Below, piece after piece: positions 19,484 through 27,700 of a stretch of DNA of 64,000 bases (position 1 is the first letter of the stretch; each line of letters starts with the position of its first letter). Source of the DNA: Chitinophagales bacterium (GTDB lineage: Bacteria > Bacteroidota > Bacteroidia > Chitinophagales > Chitinophagaceae); contig JAFLBI010000001.1 of assembly GCA_017303835.1 (NCBI GenBank), forward strand, positions 1,116,001 through 1,180,000. The letters are read 5' to 3'. The position numbers were made by a program, and so were the translations under genes. Under the pieces are notes generated by a model. It had not been told where the DNA came from, ran no database searches, and was given only the letters and a program-made list of their open reading frames with translations.

Positions 19484-20386
19484 ATGTTCGCTGTCACTAT
19501 TTTAGGTAATAATTCTGCCCTGCCGGCTTACGACCGGCACCCCACTGCCCAGGTAGTGACCCTGAATGATCAGTTATTCCTGATTGATTGCGGGGAAGGC
19601 ACGCAAATGCAAATGGCCCGCTACAAAATCCGCCGGAGTAAGATCAACCATATTTTCATCTCTCACCTGCATGGGGATCACTATTTCGGTTTGATAGGCC
19701 TCCTCACCAGCATGGGCCTGTTGGGTAGGGATAATCCATTGCATTTGTACGCACCTGCTCCACTGGAAAAAATCATTGCCCTCCAACTGGAAGCAGCCAG
19801 CACCACCCTGCCCTTTACCCTGCATTTTCATCCCGTAACAAGGCCCGGACAAATTCTGGATAATCCCAAGTTCTCTGTAGAAGCATTTGCTACCCAACAC
19901 CGCATTCCCTGCTTTGGTTATATCATCCGCGAAAAGCGTAACCCTAGAAGAATTCATAAGGAGAATGTAGTTGCGTACAATATTCCGGCTGCATTTTATG
20001 ACCAACTGAAACAAGGTGCAGATTATGTAACCAAAGATGGTACCGTTATTCAAAATGAACTGGTGACATTACCCAATTTGGCGCCAAGGAGTTATGCGTT
20101 TTGCGCAGACACTATTTATGATGAGCAAATTGCAGAAACTGTTCGAGGTGTTAATCTCTTGTATCATGAAACCACCTATCTGGCTGATCAGGCGGAACGT
20201 GCCGCCAGCAGGTTCCATACTACTACCGCACAAGCTGCAGCCATTGCCAGTAAAGCCGGTGCAGAAAAATTACTGATCGGACATTTCAGCAGCAAGTATG
20301 AAACTCTCGATGCATTTCTTGCCGAGACCAAACAGTTTTTCCCACAAACACAACTGGCTACAGAAGGCACTACATTTTTAATTTAA
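19484..20386 (+). CDS. rnz: Ribonuclease Z (tRNA 3'-processing)
   Basis: Metallo-beta-lactamase-fold endonuclease that trims tRNA 3' ends. The 300 residues include the zinc motif SHLHGDHYFGL near residue 63, the ECADT-like FCADTIYDEQIAE near 207 and the C-terminal GHFSSKYE. TATA-like upstream sequence is not distinctive. It converges on the esterase gene with a 4-base overlap. Confidence 0.95.
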   Translation: MFAVTILGNNSALPAYDRHPTAQVVTLNDQLFLIDCGEGTQMQMARYKIRRSKINHIFISHLHGDHYFGLIGLLTSMGLLGRDNPLHLYAPAPLEKIIALQLEAASTTLPFTLHFHPVTRPGQILDNPKFSVEAFATQHRIPCFGYIIREKRNPRRIHKENVVAYNIPAAFYDQLKQGADYVTKDGTVIQNELVTLPNLAPRSYAFCADTIYDEQIAETVRGVNLLYHETTYLADQAERAASRFHTTTAQAAAIASKAGAEKLLIGHFSSKYETLDAFLAETKQFFPQTQLATEGTTFLI

Positions 20387-21510
20387 CGCATCAACCAAGT
20401 ATAGAAAAAAGGAAACTCTGCCCGCCAGGCAGCTTCATTGTGTTGGGCCAATGGCGTGATGGAACGCCGGATATCATATCTTGATTTTGTCTGCAACAAT
20501 TGAATCACACCATCCATATCATTCACTGTTTGCGCCCCCTCTCTTCCACCCGCATAGAAGTAAAATCGGGGCATCGAAGCCGTTTGAAAATTTTGTGTGA
20601 GCGCTTTCATTTCTGGAGCAATCCAGAAAGATGGTGAGAATACACCCGCACTGCCAAAGACTTCCGGATACTGCATTATTGCATAATAACTGATTAGTCC
20701 ACCCATACTACTGCCTGCAATAGATGTTCCAGCAGGCCCTTTGATGGTTCTGTATTTAGCGTCAATAAATGGCTTGAGTGTTTTAGCGATGAAGTCAACA
20801 TAGGCCTTGCCTTCCCCCTTACCAAAACGGGTATTATCGAATGCATTGTACTCTGTCAATCGCTTATCTCCACCATGATCTATGCCCACTACAATGCATT
20901 CTTTTTTCAGTTGTTGTTGCAAGCTATCCAGACATTCATCCACCCCCCACTCGCCAAATGGTGCTGTTTGTTCATTAAATAAATTCTGCCCATCATGCAT
21001 GTACAGAACAGGATAAGTTTTGGATGAAGTCGCATAGCCCTTAGGCAGGTAAATCCAGATGCGTCTTTGTCTATTTAATTGTGGCATTTGAAAAGCAGTA
21101 TCAATGATGCGCACCTGCGGTGAAGCAGTATATCTTTTGGCCTTGATGGGATAATCATCTTTCCAGCCGGCAATGGTAATTTCCTGAGTGATATCTGCAT
21201 TCACTTCAATAACCCTGTCCGCTACATCAGCCCCATCAGCTTTACACTCTACTTTATCCCAAGCACCGCGTGTAAACTTGAATGCATAAGTACCCGGTGC
21301 TACATCTTTCAATACAATTACTTTTCTACCCCCTGCAGAAGGCTTGAGTTTGTATGCAGGATCAGCAGGTTGCCAATTATTGAAACTGCCGGCAACAAAA
21401 ACATCATCATCCTTGCGCGTTGCAATATCTGTAAGGATGAGTCGCACACTAAACTGCGCCTGTGCCTGACACACCAAGAGCAATAAAAAGAATAGCAAAC
21501 GATATTTCAT
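20383..21510 (-). CDS. Secreted alpha/beta-hydrolase esterase with N-terminal glycogen-binding-like domain
   Basis: Signal peptide (MKYRLLFFLLLLVCQAQAQ), then a carbohydrate-binding module of the AMPK/CBM48 type (VFVAGSFNNWQPADPAYKL, residues about 35-120), then an esterase-D-type alpha/beta hydrolase with nucleophile motif GSSMGG near residue 258 and a C-terminal QHNEAAWRAEF supplying the likely His. The combination is common in Bacteroidota esterases acting on acylated polysaccharide or siderophore esters, but the substrate is not determinable here. ATG at 21510 is chosen since it opens a clean signal peptide; the frame extends 16 codons upstream. Transcribed after lolA's terminator. Confidence 0.85.
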   Translation of the reverse strand: MKYRLLFFLLLLVCQAQAQFSVRLILTDIATRKDDDVFVAGSFNNWQPADPAYKLKPSAGGRKVIVLKDVAPGTYAFKFTRGAWDKVECKADGADVADRVIEVNADITQEITIAGWKDDYPIKAKRYTASPQVRIIDTAFQMPQLNRQRRIWIYLPKGYATSSKTYPVLYMHDGQNLFNEQTAPFGEWGVDECLDSLQQQLKKECIVVGIDHGGDKRLTEYNAFDNTRFGKGEGKAYVDFIAKTLKPFIDAKYRTIKGPAGTSIAGSSMGGLISYYAIMQYPEVFGSAGVFSPSFWIAPEMKALTQNFQTASMPRFYFYAGGREGAQTVNDMDGVIQLLQTKSRYDIRRSITPLAQHNEAAWRAEFPFFYTWLMR

Positions 21511-21532
21511 ATTTCTAATGTACGAATGATCC

Positions 21533-21566
21533 AAAAGAAAAAGCCCCGATGTTTTCACATCAGGGC
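21533..21566 (-). terminator. Terminator after lolA
   Basis: A stem GCCC-GATGT with ACATC-GGGC (21543-21552 with 21557-21566, one C-A mismatch) is followed in the minus direction by a nearly unbroken T-run. Confidence 0.75.
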
Positions 21567-21587
21567 CTGATCTCTTGAAATATTTTG

Positions 21588-22217
21588 TTAATCCAATATC
21601 TCTACATCTTTTGGATATTTTGCCTTATTAAAGACAAACAAATTGTCTGCAAGTGCAGCAGCTGTATTCAGGTTGGCAAAAGAAAAATCCACCACATTAT
21701 TGCTCTTATCCAAAATTTTAGCGCGTGTGATAACAATCTTGGTCTTGTCTACGAAAAGATTGACCTTCTGAAAACTCTTACGTTTATCAACAGGCATCAT
21801 TTCAATCTCATGAAAACTGCCCGCCGAGCTGACCAACTTATAAGTGAAGTCCTTATCATAAGAGCCGGCTAATAATTTTTGCGGACTCAGGGTCTGATTG
21901 CCTTCTTCCACAGACGTTACGGTAATGGTTTTGGCACCATCGTAACTATAGACATTGGTCGCATCGCACAACACTTCGGTTTTGCCCTGCTTCAGTACAT
22001 ATTTCTGTCCCTTTATAGAAATATCCCCAGTCTTGGTACTATTGAGTTTACCCTTGCTGGTAAATGACTTGATGGAGAATTTCGCTGTGATGCCTTTATA
22101 TGATTTGAATTTGGCGCCAACTGCATCCAATACTTTTTTTGCTGCAGGGTCATTCTGTGCCTGAGTATTGTTAAACATCAAGGCCGTGGCCATCAGCAGC
22201 AGGAAAAATTGTTTCAT
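21588..22217 (-). CDS. LolA-like outer-membrane lipoprotein carrier
   Basis: Periplasmic chaperone expected to ferry lipoproteins to the outer membrane. 209 residues: signal peptide MKQFFLLLMATALMFNNTQAQ and an open-barrel domain of 11 strands (FKSYKGITAKFSIKSFTSKG, YVLKQGKTEVLCDATNVYSY, KVNLFVDKTKIVITRAKI). No LolB is visible nearby. The ATG at 22217 opens the signal peptide; the open frame continues 58 codons further but overlaps the ftsK end. A TATATTTG box lies 18 bases upstream of the start, inside that upstream part. Confidence 0.85.
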   Translation of the reverse strand: MKQFFLLLMATALMFNNTQAQNDPAAKKVLDAVGAKFKSYKGITAKFSIKSFTSKGKLNSTKTGDISIKGQKYVLKQGKTEVLCDATNVYSYDGAKTITVTSVEEGNQTLSPQKLLAGSYDKDFTYKLVSSAGSFHEIEMMPVDKRKSFQKVNLFVDKTKIVITRAKILDKSNNVVDFSFANLNTAAALADNLFVFNKAKYPKDVEILD

Positions 22218-22234
22218 TTTATAGAATTGGGTGG

Positions 22235-22242
22235 CAAATATA
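22235..22242 (-). promoter_or_regulatory. lolA promoter -7 box
   Basis: TATATTTG on the minus strand, exact match to TAnnTTTG, 18 bases before the chosen lolA start. It supports that start over the longer open frame. Confidence 0.6.
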
Positions 22243-22305
22243 CACGAGTCACGCTGAATAGACCAGTACAGCACGAATCGGTTTAAAACCAAAACGCTCC
22301 GTTCA

Positions 22306-24894
22306 TCACAAAGTCTCGAGGTATTGCAGTAGTTCTGCTTCTGTTTTGAAGCGTACTTCCCGGGGTTTGCTGCCCAAATTAGGCCCAACAATGCCCGCCG
22401 CTTCCAGTTGGTCCATCAATCGGCCCGCCCGGTTATAGCCCAGTTTCATTCGGCGCTGTATCAAAGAAGTACTACCCACTTGATTTTGAACAATTAATCT
22501 GGCAGCATCTTCAAACAATGGATCACGGTCGCTAGCATCAAAATCTCTGCCCTCTGCATCTTTTTCATCCACATATTCAGGCAACAAGAAAGCCTGGGGA
22601 TAGCCACGCTGATCACCGATGAATTCTGCCACACGCTCCACTTCGGGCGTATCCACAAAAGCACACTGCAAACGGGTGATTTCTCCATTATAACTAATGA
22701 GCATATCACCCTTACCAATCAACTGCTCAGCTCCGCCTGCATCCAGAATGGTACGACTATCGATTTTAGAGGAAACTTTAAATGCGATACGTGCAGGGAA
22801 ATTGGCTTTAATGGTACCAGTAATGATGTTTACCGATGGACGCTGTGTAGCGATGATCAGGTGAATACCCACGGCACGCGCCAGCTGGGCCAGACGCGCA
22901 ATCGGCATTTCCACTTCCTTGCCTGCGGTCATGATCAAATCTGCAAACTCATCTACTACTAATACGATGAATGGTAGGTACTGATGACCTTTTTCGGGAT
23001 TCAGTTTTCTTGCAGTGAACTTATCGTTGTATTCACGAATGTTTCTGCAACCTGCTTCCTTCAATAAATCATATCGGTTGTCCATTTCAATACACAATGC
23101 ATTCAGTGTATTGATTACTTTTTTGGTATCCGTAATGATGGCTTCATCTTCTCCGGGCAACTTAGCAAGGAAATGCTTTTCAATCACACGATACAAACTC
23201 AATTCTACTTTCTTTGGATCGACGAGTACAAACTTTAACTGCGAAGGATGTTTCTTATACAATAATGAAACCAGCAGTGTATTAATACCAACTGATTTAC
23301 CCTGACCAGTGGCACCGGCCATCAACAAGTGCGGCATGCTGGCTAAATCGACAATAAAATTCTCATTATCGATTTTCTTACCAATAGCGATCGGCAGCGA
23401 AAAATGATTGTTCTGGAATTTCTCTGAAGCCAATAAGCCACGCATACTCACTACCGACTTGCGCAAATTGGGCACTTCAATACCAATTGTACCCTTGCCA
23501 GGAATTGGCGCGATAATACGAATACCCAATGCGGCCAAGCTTAATGCGATATCATCTTCCAAATTTTTGATACGACTGATACGCACACCCGGAGCCGGTA
23601 CAATTTCATAGAGCGTTACTGTGGGTCCGATGGTGGCACTGATACGTTGAATCGTGATATCATAATTCTTCAGCGTAGCAATGATTTGGTTTTTATGTGT
23701 CTCCAACTCTGTTGGATCATGCACGATTTTATCATTGCTATGATTCTCCAACAAATCAAGTGAGGGATACTTATAATCTTTCAGATCCAAAGTTGCATCA
23801 TACTTGGTATCCAAACCCTTTCTGCTGACTGCTGCTGCAGCCACAACCGCTTCTTCCACCCCTTCGTTAATTTCCAGCTCCATATCGGCATCCTCATCTG
23901 GTTCTTCCACTTCTTCTTCCAGTATCTCTTCTTCCACTGTCAATGATTCTTGCGTGTCTTCTATGTTGAGTGCTTCATTACCTAAATACAAATCATGTAC
24001 GGTCTTTGCATCTGCGGGAGGAATGGCGGTAATTGCTTCAGGTAAAGCTTCTTTTTCTACCACATCAAAAGCCGGCTGCTCAGGTGCTGTGTCTTTAGGC
24101 ATGATCACTGATATCGCACCACCATCATTCTTCAAGGTATTCTGGCTAACAGGTTCTTCAGGCAATGGGGGCTCGGCAATGGGTTTGCCGGCTTCATCCC
24201 AATCCATTTTCACCGGCTCAGCTTCAGGCTCAGGTGTAAAAGTCTCTTGTTTTTCCGCAGGCTTGATCCAATTAAACTCCGGCCAATGGAATTGTGGATT
24301 AAAACGCCAGATAAAATAACTGAAAGTGGCTAGCAGCAATAGAGCGCCTGTACCAACTTTACCAATCCACTTAATAAACCAACTATTCACCAATTCTCCC
24401 ACAGCACCACCCCAGCTGAAAGCAGTATCAGGTGTTACAAATGCCATAGCCATACTAATCACCAATAAACCCACCAACACATATTTGATATTGCGGGAGA
24501 GATTGAAAATCTTTTTGCCAAACAAAAGATTAACCCCTAATACAAAAAAGAAAGTGCAGAAGAGATAAGCTGCAATACCAAATCCATTGAACATGAATTG
24601 ATGCGCAGCATAAGCACCTAATACACCCAAGAGGTTGGTCACTTTTACATCAGCAGTAGCAAAAATGCGTACACCAAATTGATGCACTTTATCCTGATCA
24701 TCCTGCCAGGTAAATAAATAAGAGGTAAATGCAATGAACAGAAATATGCCAAACAGCAGACTCACAGAGCCGGCAATCTTGGTAGTACGTTCGTCTTTCA
24801 CTACTTCCGCTACGTTCACTTCTGCTTCCTTATCGGGACTCAGTTGCTCAGGATCGGGTGGCGGCGGTGTTTTTTTCCTTAATGAATTGGCCAT
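22306..24894 (-). CDS. ftsK: DNA translocase FtsK/SpoIIIE
   Basis: Septal motor that pumps chromosome termini across the division site and activates XerCD. The 862 residues show four N-terminal membrane spans (roughly 40-190), an acidic/proline-rich linker (about 210-370), then the motor with Walker A GATGQGKSVG and Walker B VVDEFADLI, and the C-terminal gamma winged helix (GSTSLIQRRMKLGYNRAGRL) that reads KOPS sites. The linker is shorter than in E. coli. A TATATTTG box is present 16 bases upstream. Confidence 0.96.
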   Translation of the reverse strand: MANSLRKKTPPPPDPEQLSPDKEAEVNVAEVVKDERTTKIAGSVSLLFGIFLFIAFTSYLFTWQDDQDKVHQFGVRIFATADVKVTNLLGVLGAYAAHQFMFNGFGIAAYLFCTFFFVLGVNLLFGKKIFNLSRNIKYVLVGLLVISMAMAFVTPDTAFSWGGAVGELVNSWFIKWIGKVGTGALLLLATFSYFIWRFNPQFHWPEFNWIKPAEKQETFTPEPEAEPVKMDWDEAGKPIAEPPLPEEPVSQNTLKNDGGAISVIMPKDTAPEQPAFDVVEKEALPEAITAIPPADAKTVHDLYLGNEALNIEDTQESLTVEEEILEEEVEEPDEDADMELEINEGVEEAVVAAAAVSRKGLDTKYDATLDLKDYKYPSLDLLENHSNDKIVHDPTELETHKNQIIATLKNYDITIQRISATIGPTVTLYEIVPAPGVRISRIKNLEDDIALSLAALGIRIIAPIPGKGTIGIEVPNLRKSVVSMRGLLASEKFQNNHFSLPIAIGKKIDNENFIVDLASMPHLLMAGATGQGKSVGINTLLVSLLYKKHPSQLKFVLVDPKKVELSLYRVIEKHFLAKLPGEDEAIITDTKKVINTLNALCIEMDNRYDLLKEAGCRNIREYNDKFTARKLNPEKGHQYLPFIVLVVDEFADLIMTAGKEVEMPIARLAQLARAVGIHLIIATQRPSVNIITGTIKANFPARIAFKVSSKIDSRTILDAGGAEQLIGKGDMLISYNGEITRLQCAFVDTPEVERVAEFIGDQRGYPQAFLLPEYVDEKDAEGRDFDASDRDPLFEDAARLIVQNQVGSTSLIQRRMKLGYNRAGRLMDQLEAAGIVGPNLGSKPREVRFKTEAELLQYLETL

Positions 24895-24909
24895 GGGTAC
24901 TCAGGTGTA

Positions 24910-24917
24910 CAAATATA
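24910..24917 (-). promoter_or_regulatory. ftsK promoter -7 box
   Basis: TATATTTG on the minus strand, exact consensus match, 16 bases before the ftsK start. No clear -33 TTG. Confidence 0.6.
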
Positions 24918-25003
24918 ACGTTTGCCCATGCCCTATTCTTGTGAAAGGCCAGCTGTGGATTTCTTTTCCCATGAAGGGCTCCAAACCAAGTAAAAGTGGA
25001 TAA

Positions 25004-25390
25004 CTAAGCTTTTTTTACGCCAAGTGCCAGTAATACCCAACCAAGGATAAAGCAGAGTCCGCCAATTGGCGTAATAGGGCCAACCCATGAGAGCCCGCTC
25101 AAAACAAGCCCAGTTTTTACAGTGAGTACATATAAAGAGCCACTAAATAAAAGCATACCAGCTATAAAAAAGCGGCCAGCATTGAGGATAAATTTATTGG
25201 GATAGCTGGCGTAGAGCATACCAGTTAGCAATAAGGCCAAAACATGGAAGAATTGATATTTCACCCCAGTTTCAAATGTAGCAACAGCCTGCTCGCTTAC
25301 GAGTTCTTTCAGTTTATGCGCCCCGAATGCACCCAGTGCAACAGCTAGTGCACCTAACCAAGCAGCTGTTTTGATGAATCCTTTATGCAT
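25004..25390 (-). CDS. DUF423-family membrane protein
   Basis: A 128-residue protein with four predicted spans and the family hallmark LGAFGAHKLKEL near residue 20, then YQFFHVLALLLTGML. Members (YgdD type) have no established function. Its start overlaps the aroK stop by 8 bases, so it is the last gene of the acyl-CoA dehydrogenase-aroK operon. Confidence 0.9.
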   Translation of the reverse strand: MHKGFIKTAAWLGALAVALGAFGAHKLKELVSEQAVATFETGVKYQFFHVLALLLTGMLYASYPNKFILNAGRFFIAGMLLFSGSLYVLTVKTGLVLSGLSWVGPITPIGGLCFILGWVLLALGVKKA

Positions 25391-25889
25391 GAGATTGTAT
25401 GATTTGCTGTAATGCTTTTAAACTGATGTCTTTGCCTGCTAAATGGTGTATGGCCTGACCATAAAATGCTGCTCGCTCGGTTCTCTTAGCAATCAGGAAA
25501 TCTTTTAATCCAGCATCGCTTAGATCTCTGATAAGTGGACGGTGAGCTTTTTCAGGTAGTAGCCTTTCTACCAAAACATCGATTGATTCATCGAGCCAGA
25601 TGGTAATGCCTTGCTTATTCATCCAAGCCATATTATCATTGAAACAAGGTGTACCACCGCCAGTTGCCAGTACAAAGCTTTTCTTCTCCCCAAACCAACG
25701 TAAGAGTTTGGCTTCTGTTTTGCGGAAATACTCCTCCCCATCCTCATCGAATAATTCAGCAACGGTTTTGTCTTCCAGGTTTTCAATCAGGCTATCCAAA
25801 TCATAGCCACCTGTCTTGAGCTTTTTTGCTAATTGCGTTGCCCAATAAGACTTACCACTCCCCATCAAACCAATCAAAAAAACCTTCAT
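25383..25889 (-). CDS. aroK: Shikimate kinase
   Basis: Phosphorylates shikimate in chorismate and aromatic amino-acid synthesis. 168 residues with P-loop GLMGSGKSYW near residue 7, substrate-binding GYDLDSLIE and FRKTEAKLLR, and the GGG at ATGGGTPCF. ATG at 25889 matches the family's MKVFLIG start, ten codons inside the open frame. It lies one base from the acyl-CoA dehydrogenase stop and overlaps DUF423. Confidence 0.93.
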   Translation of the reverse strand: MKVFLIGLMGSGKSYWATQLAKKLKTGGYDLDSLIENLEDKTVAELFDEDGEEYFRKTEAKLLRWFGEKKSFVLATGGGTPCFNDNMAWMNKQGITIWLDESIDVLVERLLPEKAHRPLIRDLSDAGLKDFLIAKRTERAAFYGQAIHHLAGKDISLKALQQIIQSHA

Positions 25890-25890
25890 C

Positions 25891-27075
25891 TTATTTGAAT
25901 GCGTTATACCCTGTAACATCCATACCGGTGATCAGTAAGTGCACATCATGTGTACCCTCATAAGTGATCACACTTTCCAAATTCATCATGTGGCGCATGA
26001 TGCTGTATTCTCCAGTAATACCCATACCACCCAACATCTGACGTGCATCGCGGGCAATATTGGTGGCTATTTCACAGCTGTTACGTTTTGCCATGCTGAT
26101 TTGGGCAGGTGTAGCGCGACCTTCATTCATCAATACACCCAGACGCCATACCAATAATTGCGCTTTGGTAATTTCTGTAATCATCTCAGCCAGCTTTTTC
26201 TGCTGTAACTGAAATCCGCCAATCGGTCTGTCGAACTGCACACGCTCCATACTGTAACGCAAAGCAGTATCATAACAATCCATTGCTGCACCCAAAGCAC
26301 CCCAGGCAATACCATAACGGGCTTTAGACAAACAGCTCAAAGGACCTTTCAAGCCTTTTACGCCAGGTAAAATATTTTCTTTGGGCACTTTTACATTATC
26401 GAATACCAACTCACCTGTGGCACTGGCACGTAAGCTCCACTTACCATGTGTGGTTGGTGTGGTAAATCCTTCCATTCCACGTTCCACGATGATGCCCTGA
26501 ATTTCACCAGCATCATTTTTAGCCCAAACCACAGCCACTTGTGCAAAAGGCGCATTACTGATCCACATTTTGGCGCCATTCAAAATCACATGGTCACCAG
26601 CATCTTTAAAATTGGTGACCATACCTGCAGGGTTACTACCATGATCAGGTTCTGTTAAACCGAAACAACCCAACCATTCACCGCTGCCGAGTTTAGGTAA
26701 GTATTTTCTTTTCTGTTCCTCACTGCCATAAGCATAGATTGGGAACATCACCAATGAGCCTTGTACAGATGCAGTTGAACGTACGCCACTATCACCACGC
26801 TCCAATTCTTGCATCATCAAACCATAGCTAATGTAATCCAGACCACCACCGCCGTATTCAACCGGCACGGTTGGACCAAAGCAACCCATTTCACCCAGCT
26901 GCTGCACAATCTGCTGCGGAAACTCCGCGCGCTGCGCATAATCTTCAATGATGGGCGAAATTTCCTTCTTCACATAATTGCGTACGGATTCACGAATAAG
27001 CTTATGCTCATCGGTCAGCAATTCATCGAGCAAATAATAATCGGGCGATTGGAAAGTGTCTGTTCTGGCAGCCAT
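25891..27075 (-). CDS. Acyl-CoA dehydrogenase, glutaryl-CoA dehydrogenase-like
   Basis: FAD enzyme of 394 residues. The features that set glutaryl-CoA dehydrogenase apart are present: RSTASVQGSLVMFPI with the substrate-binding Arg/Ser, GCFGLTEPDHGSNPAGM, and the catalytic glutamate in TYEGTHDVHLL. The expected reaction is oxidative decarboxylation of glutaryl-CoA to crotonyl-CoA in lysine/tryptophan breakdown. First gene of an operon with aroK and DUF423, whose products have no evident link to it. A TATTTTTG box is 37 bases upstream. Confidence 0.85.
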   Translation of the reverse strand: MAARTDTFQSPDYYLLDELLTDEHKLIRESVRNYVKKEISPIIEDYAQRAEFPQQIVQQLGEMGCFGPTVPVEYGGGGLDYISYGLMMQELERGDSGVRSTASVQGSLVMFPIYAYGSEEQKRKYLPKLGSGEWLGCFGLTEPDHGSNPAGMVTNFKDAGDHVILNGAKMWISNAPFAQVAVVWAKNDAGEIQGIIVERGMEGFTTPTTHGKWSLRASATGELVFDNVKVPKENILPGVKGLKGPLSCLSKARYGIAWGALGAAMDCYDTALRYSMERVQFDRPIGGFQLQQKKLAEMITEITKAQLLVWRLGVLMNEGRATPAQISMAKRNSCEIATNIARDARQMLGGMGITGEYSIMRHMMNLESVITYEGTHDVHLLITGMDVTGYNAFK

Positions 27076-27111
27076 GATCGTTCTTTTAGCTTTGTTAAGG
27101 GCTTAGCGCTG

Positions 27112-27119
27112 CAAAAATA
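27112..27119 (-). promoter_or_regulatory. -7 box for the acyl-CoA dehydrogenase operon
   Basis: TATTTTTG on the minus strand, exact consensus match, 37 bases before the start codon. Confidence 0.6.
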
Positions 27120-27240
27120 GGTGTCGAATGCCACCCGCTGATGCATTCCTCAGCTTATTTTACCTCCTGGGGCCATACCATTCAACAAACTGCCTACATT
27201 TTTTCCATGCCGGATGCTTAATTTAACCAAAAAACAACCC

Positions 27241-27651
27241 ATGAGACCCTTACTACTGCTGACGATGATGGGCTTTTGCAGCCTAGTTTTGGCACAAAAA
27301 ACTACCACTGAACCCAAGCCAATTGAGCAAATCAGGAAATACTATTTTGTAATGCTTACCAAGGGGCCAAAGCGCGATCAAGATTCAGTTACTGCTATGA
27401 CGATTCAAAAAGGGCATATCGCCAATATTGACAGACTTTATTATGAAGGCAAGATTAAAGTAGCCGGACCATTTGGTGAAGCTGGCGACTGGCAAGGCAT
27501 TTTCATTTTCGATTGTGCCACTAAAGAAGAAGTAGAAAAATTATTACAAACTGATCCTGCTGTTAGCGCTGGTCGGTTGAATTATATCATCAAACCCTGG
27601 TACACGGCACCGATGGGTAGTTTTGTACCGGGTATACCAAAGAAGGAATAA
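27241..27651 (+). CDS. Secreted YciI-like protein
   Basis: 136 residues: signal peptide MRPLLLLTMMGFCSLVLAQ and a YciI-type ferredoxin-like domain (YYFVMLTKGPKRDQD, then GKIKVAGPFGEAGDWQGIFI, then LLQTDPAVSAGRLNYIIKPW). Cytoplasmic YciI proteins have a His-Asp pair; this exported version keeps the fold pattern, but an enzymatic role is unproven. The frame opens nine codons earlier at 27214; ATG at 27241 gives the better signal peptide. Monocistronic, with a strong terminator. Confidence 0.8.
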   Translation: MRPLLLLTMMGFCSLVLAQKTTTEPKPIEQIRKYYFVMLTKGPKRDQDSVTAMTIQKGHIANIDRLYYEGKIKVAGPFGEAGDWQGIFIFDCATKEEVEKLLQTDPAVSAGRLNYIIKPWYTAPMGSFVPGIPKKE

Positions 27652-27653
27652 CA

Positions 27654-27685
27654 AAAATCCCCCTGCAGAACTGCAGGGGGATTTT
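27654..27685. terminator. Bidirectional terminator between YciI-like and S9 peptidase genes
   Basis: A 15-bp perfect stem (27654-27668 with 27671-27685) with a 2-base apex and A/T flanks sits between two convergent genes. Confidence 0.9.
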
Positions 27686-27700
27686 AATTTAATGGAGTGA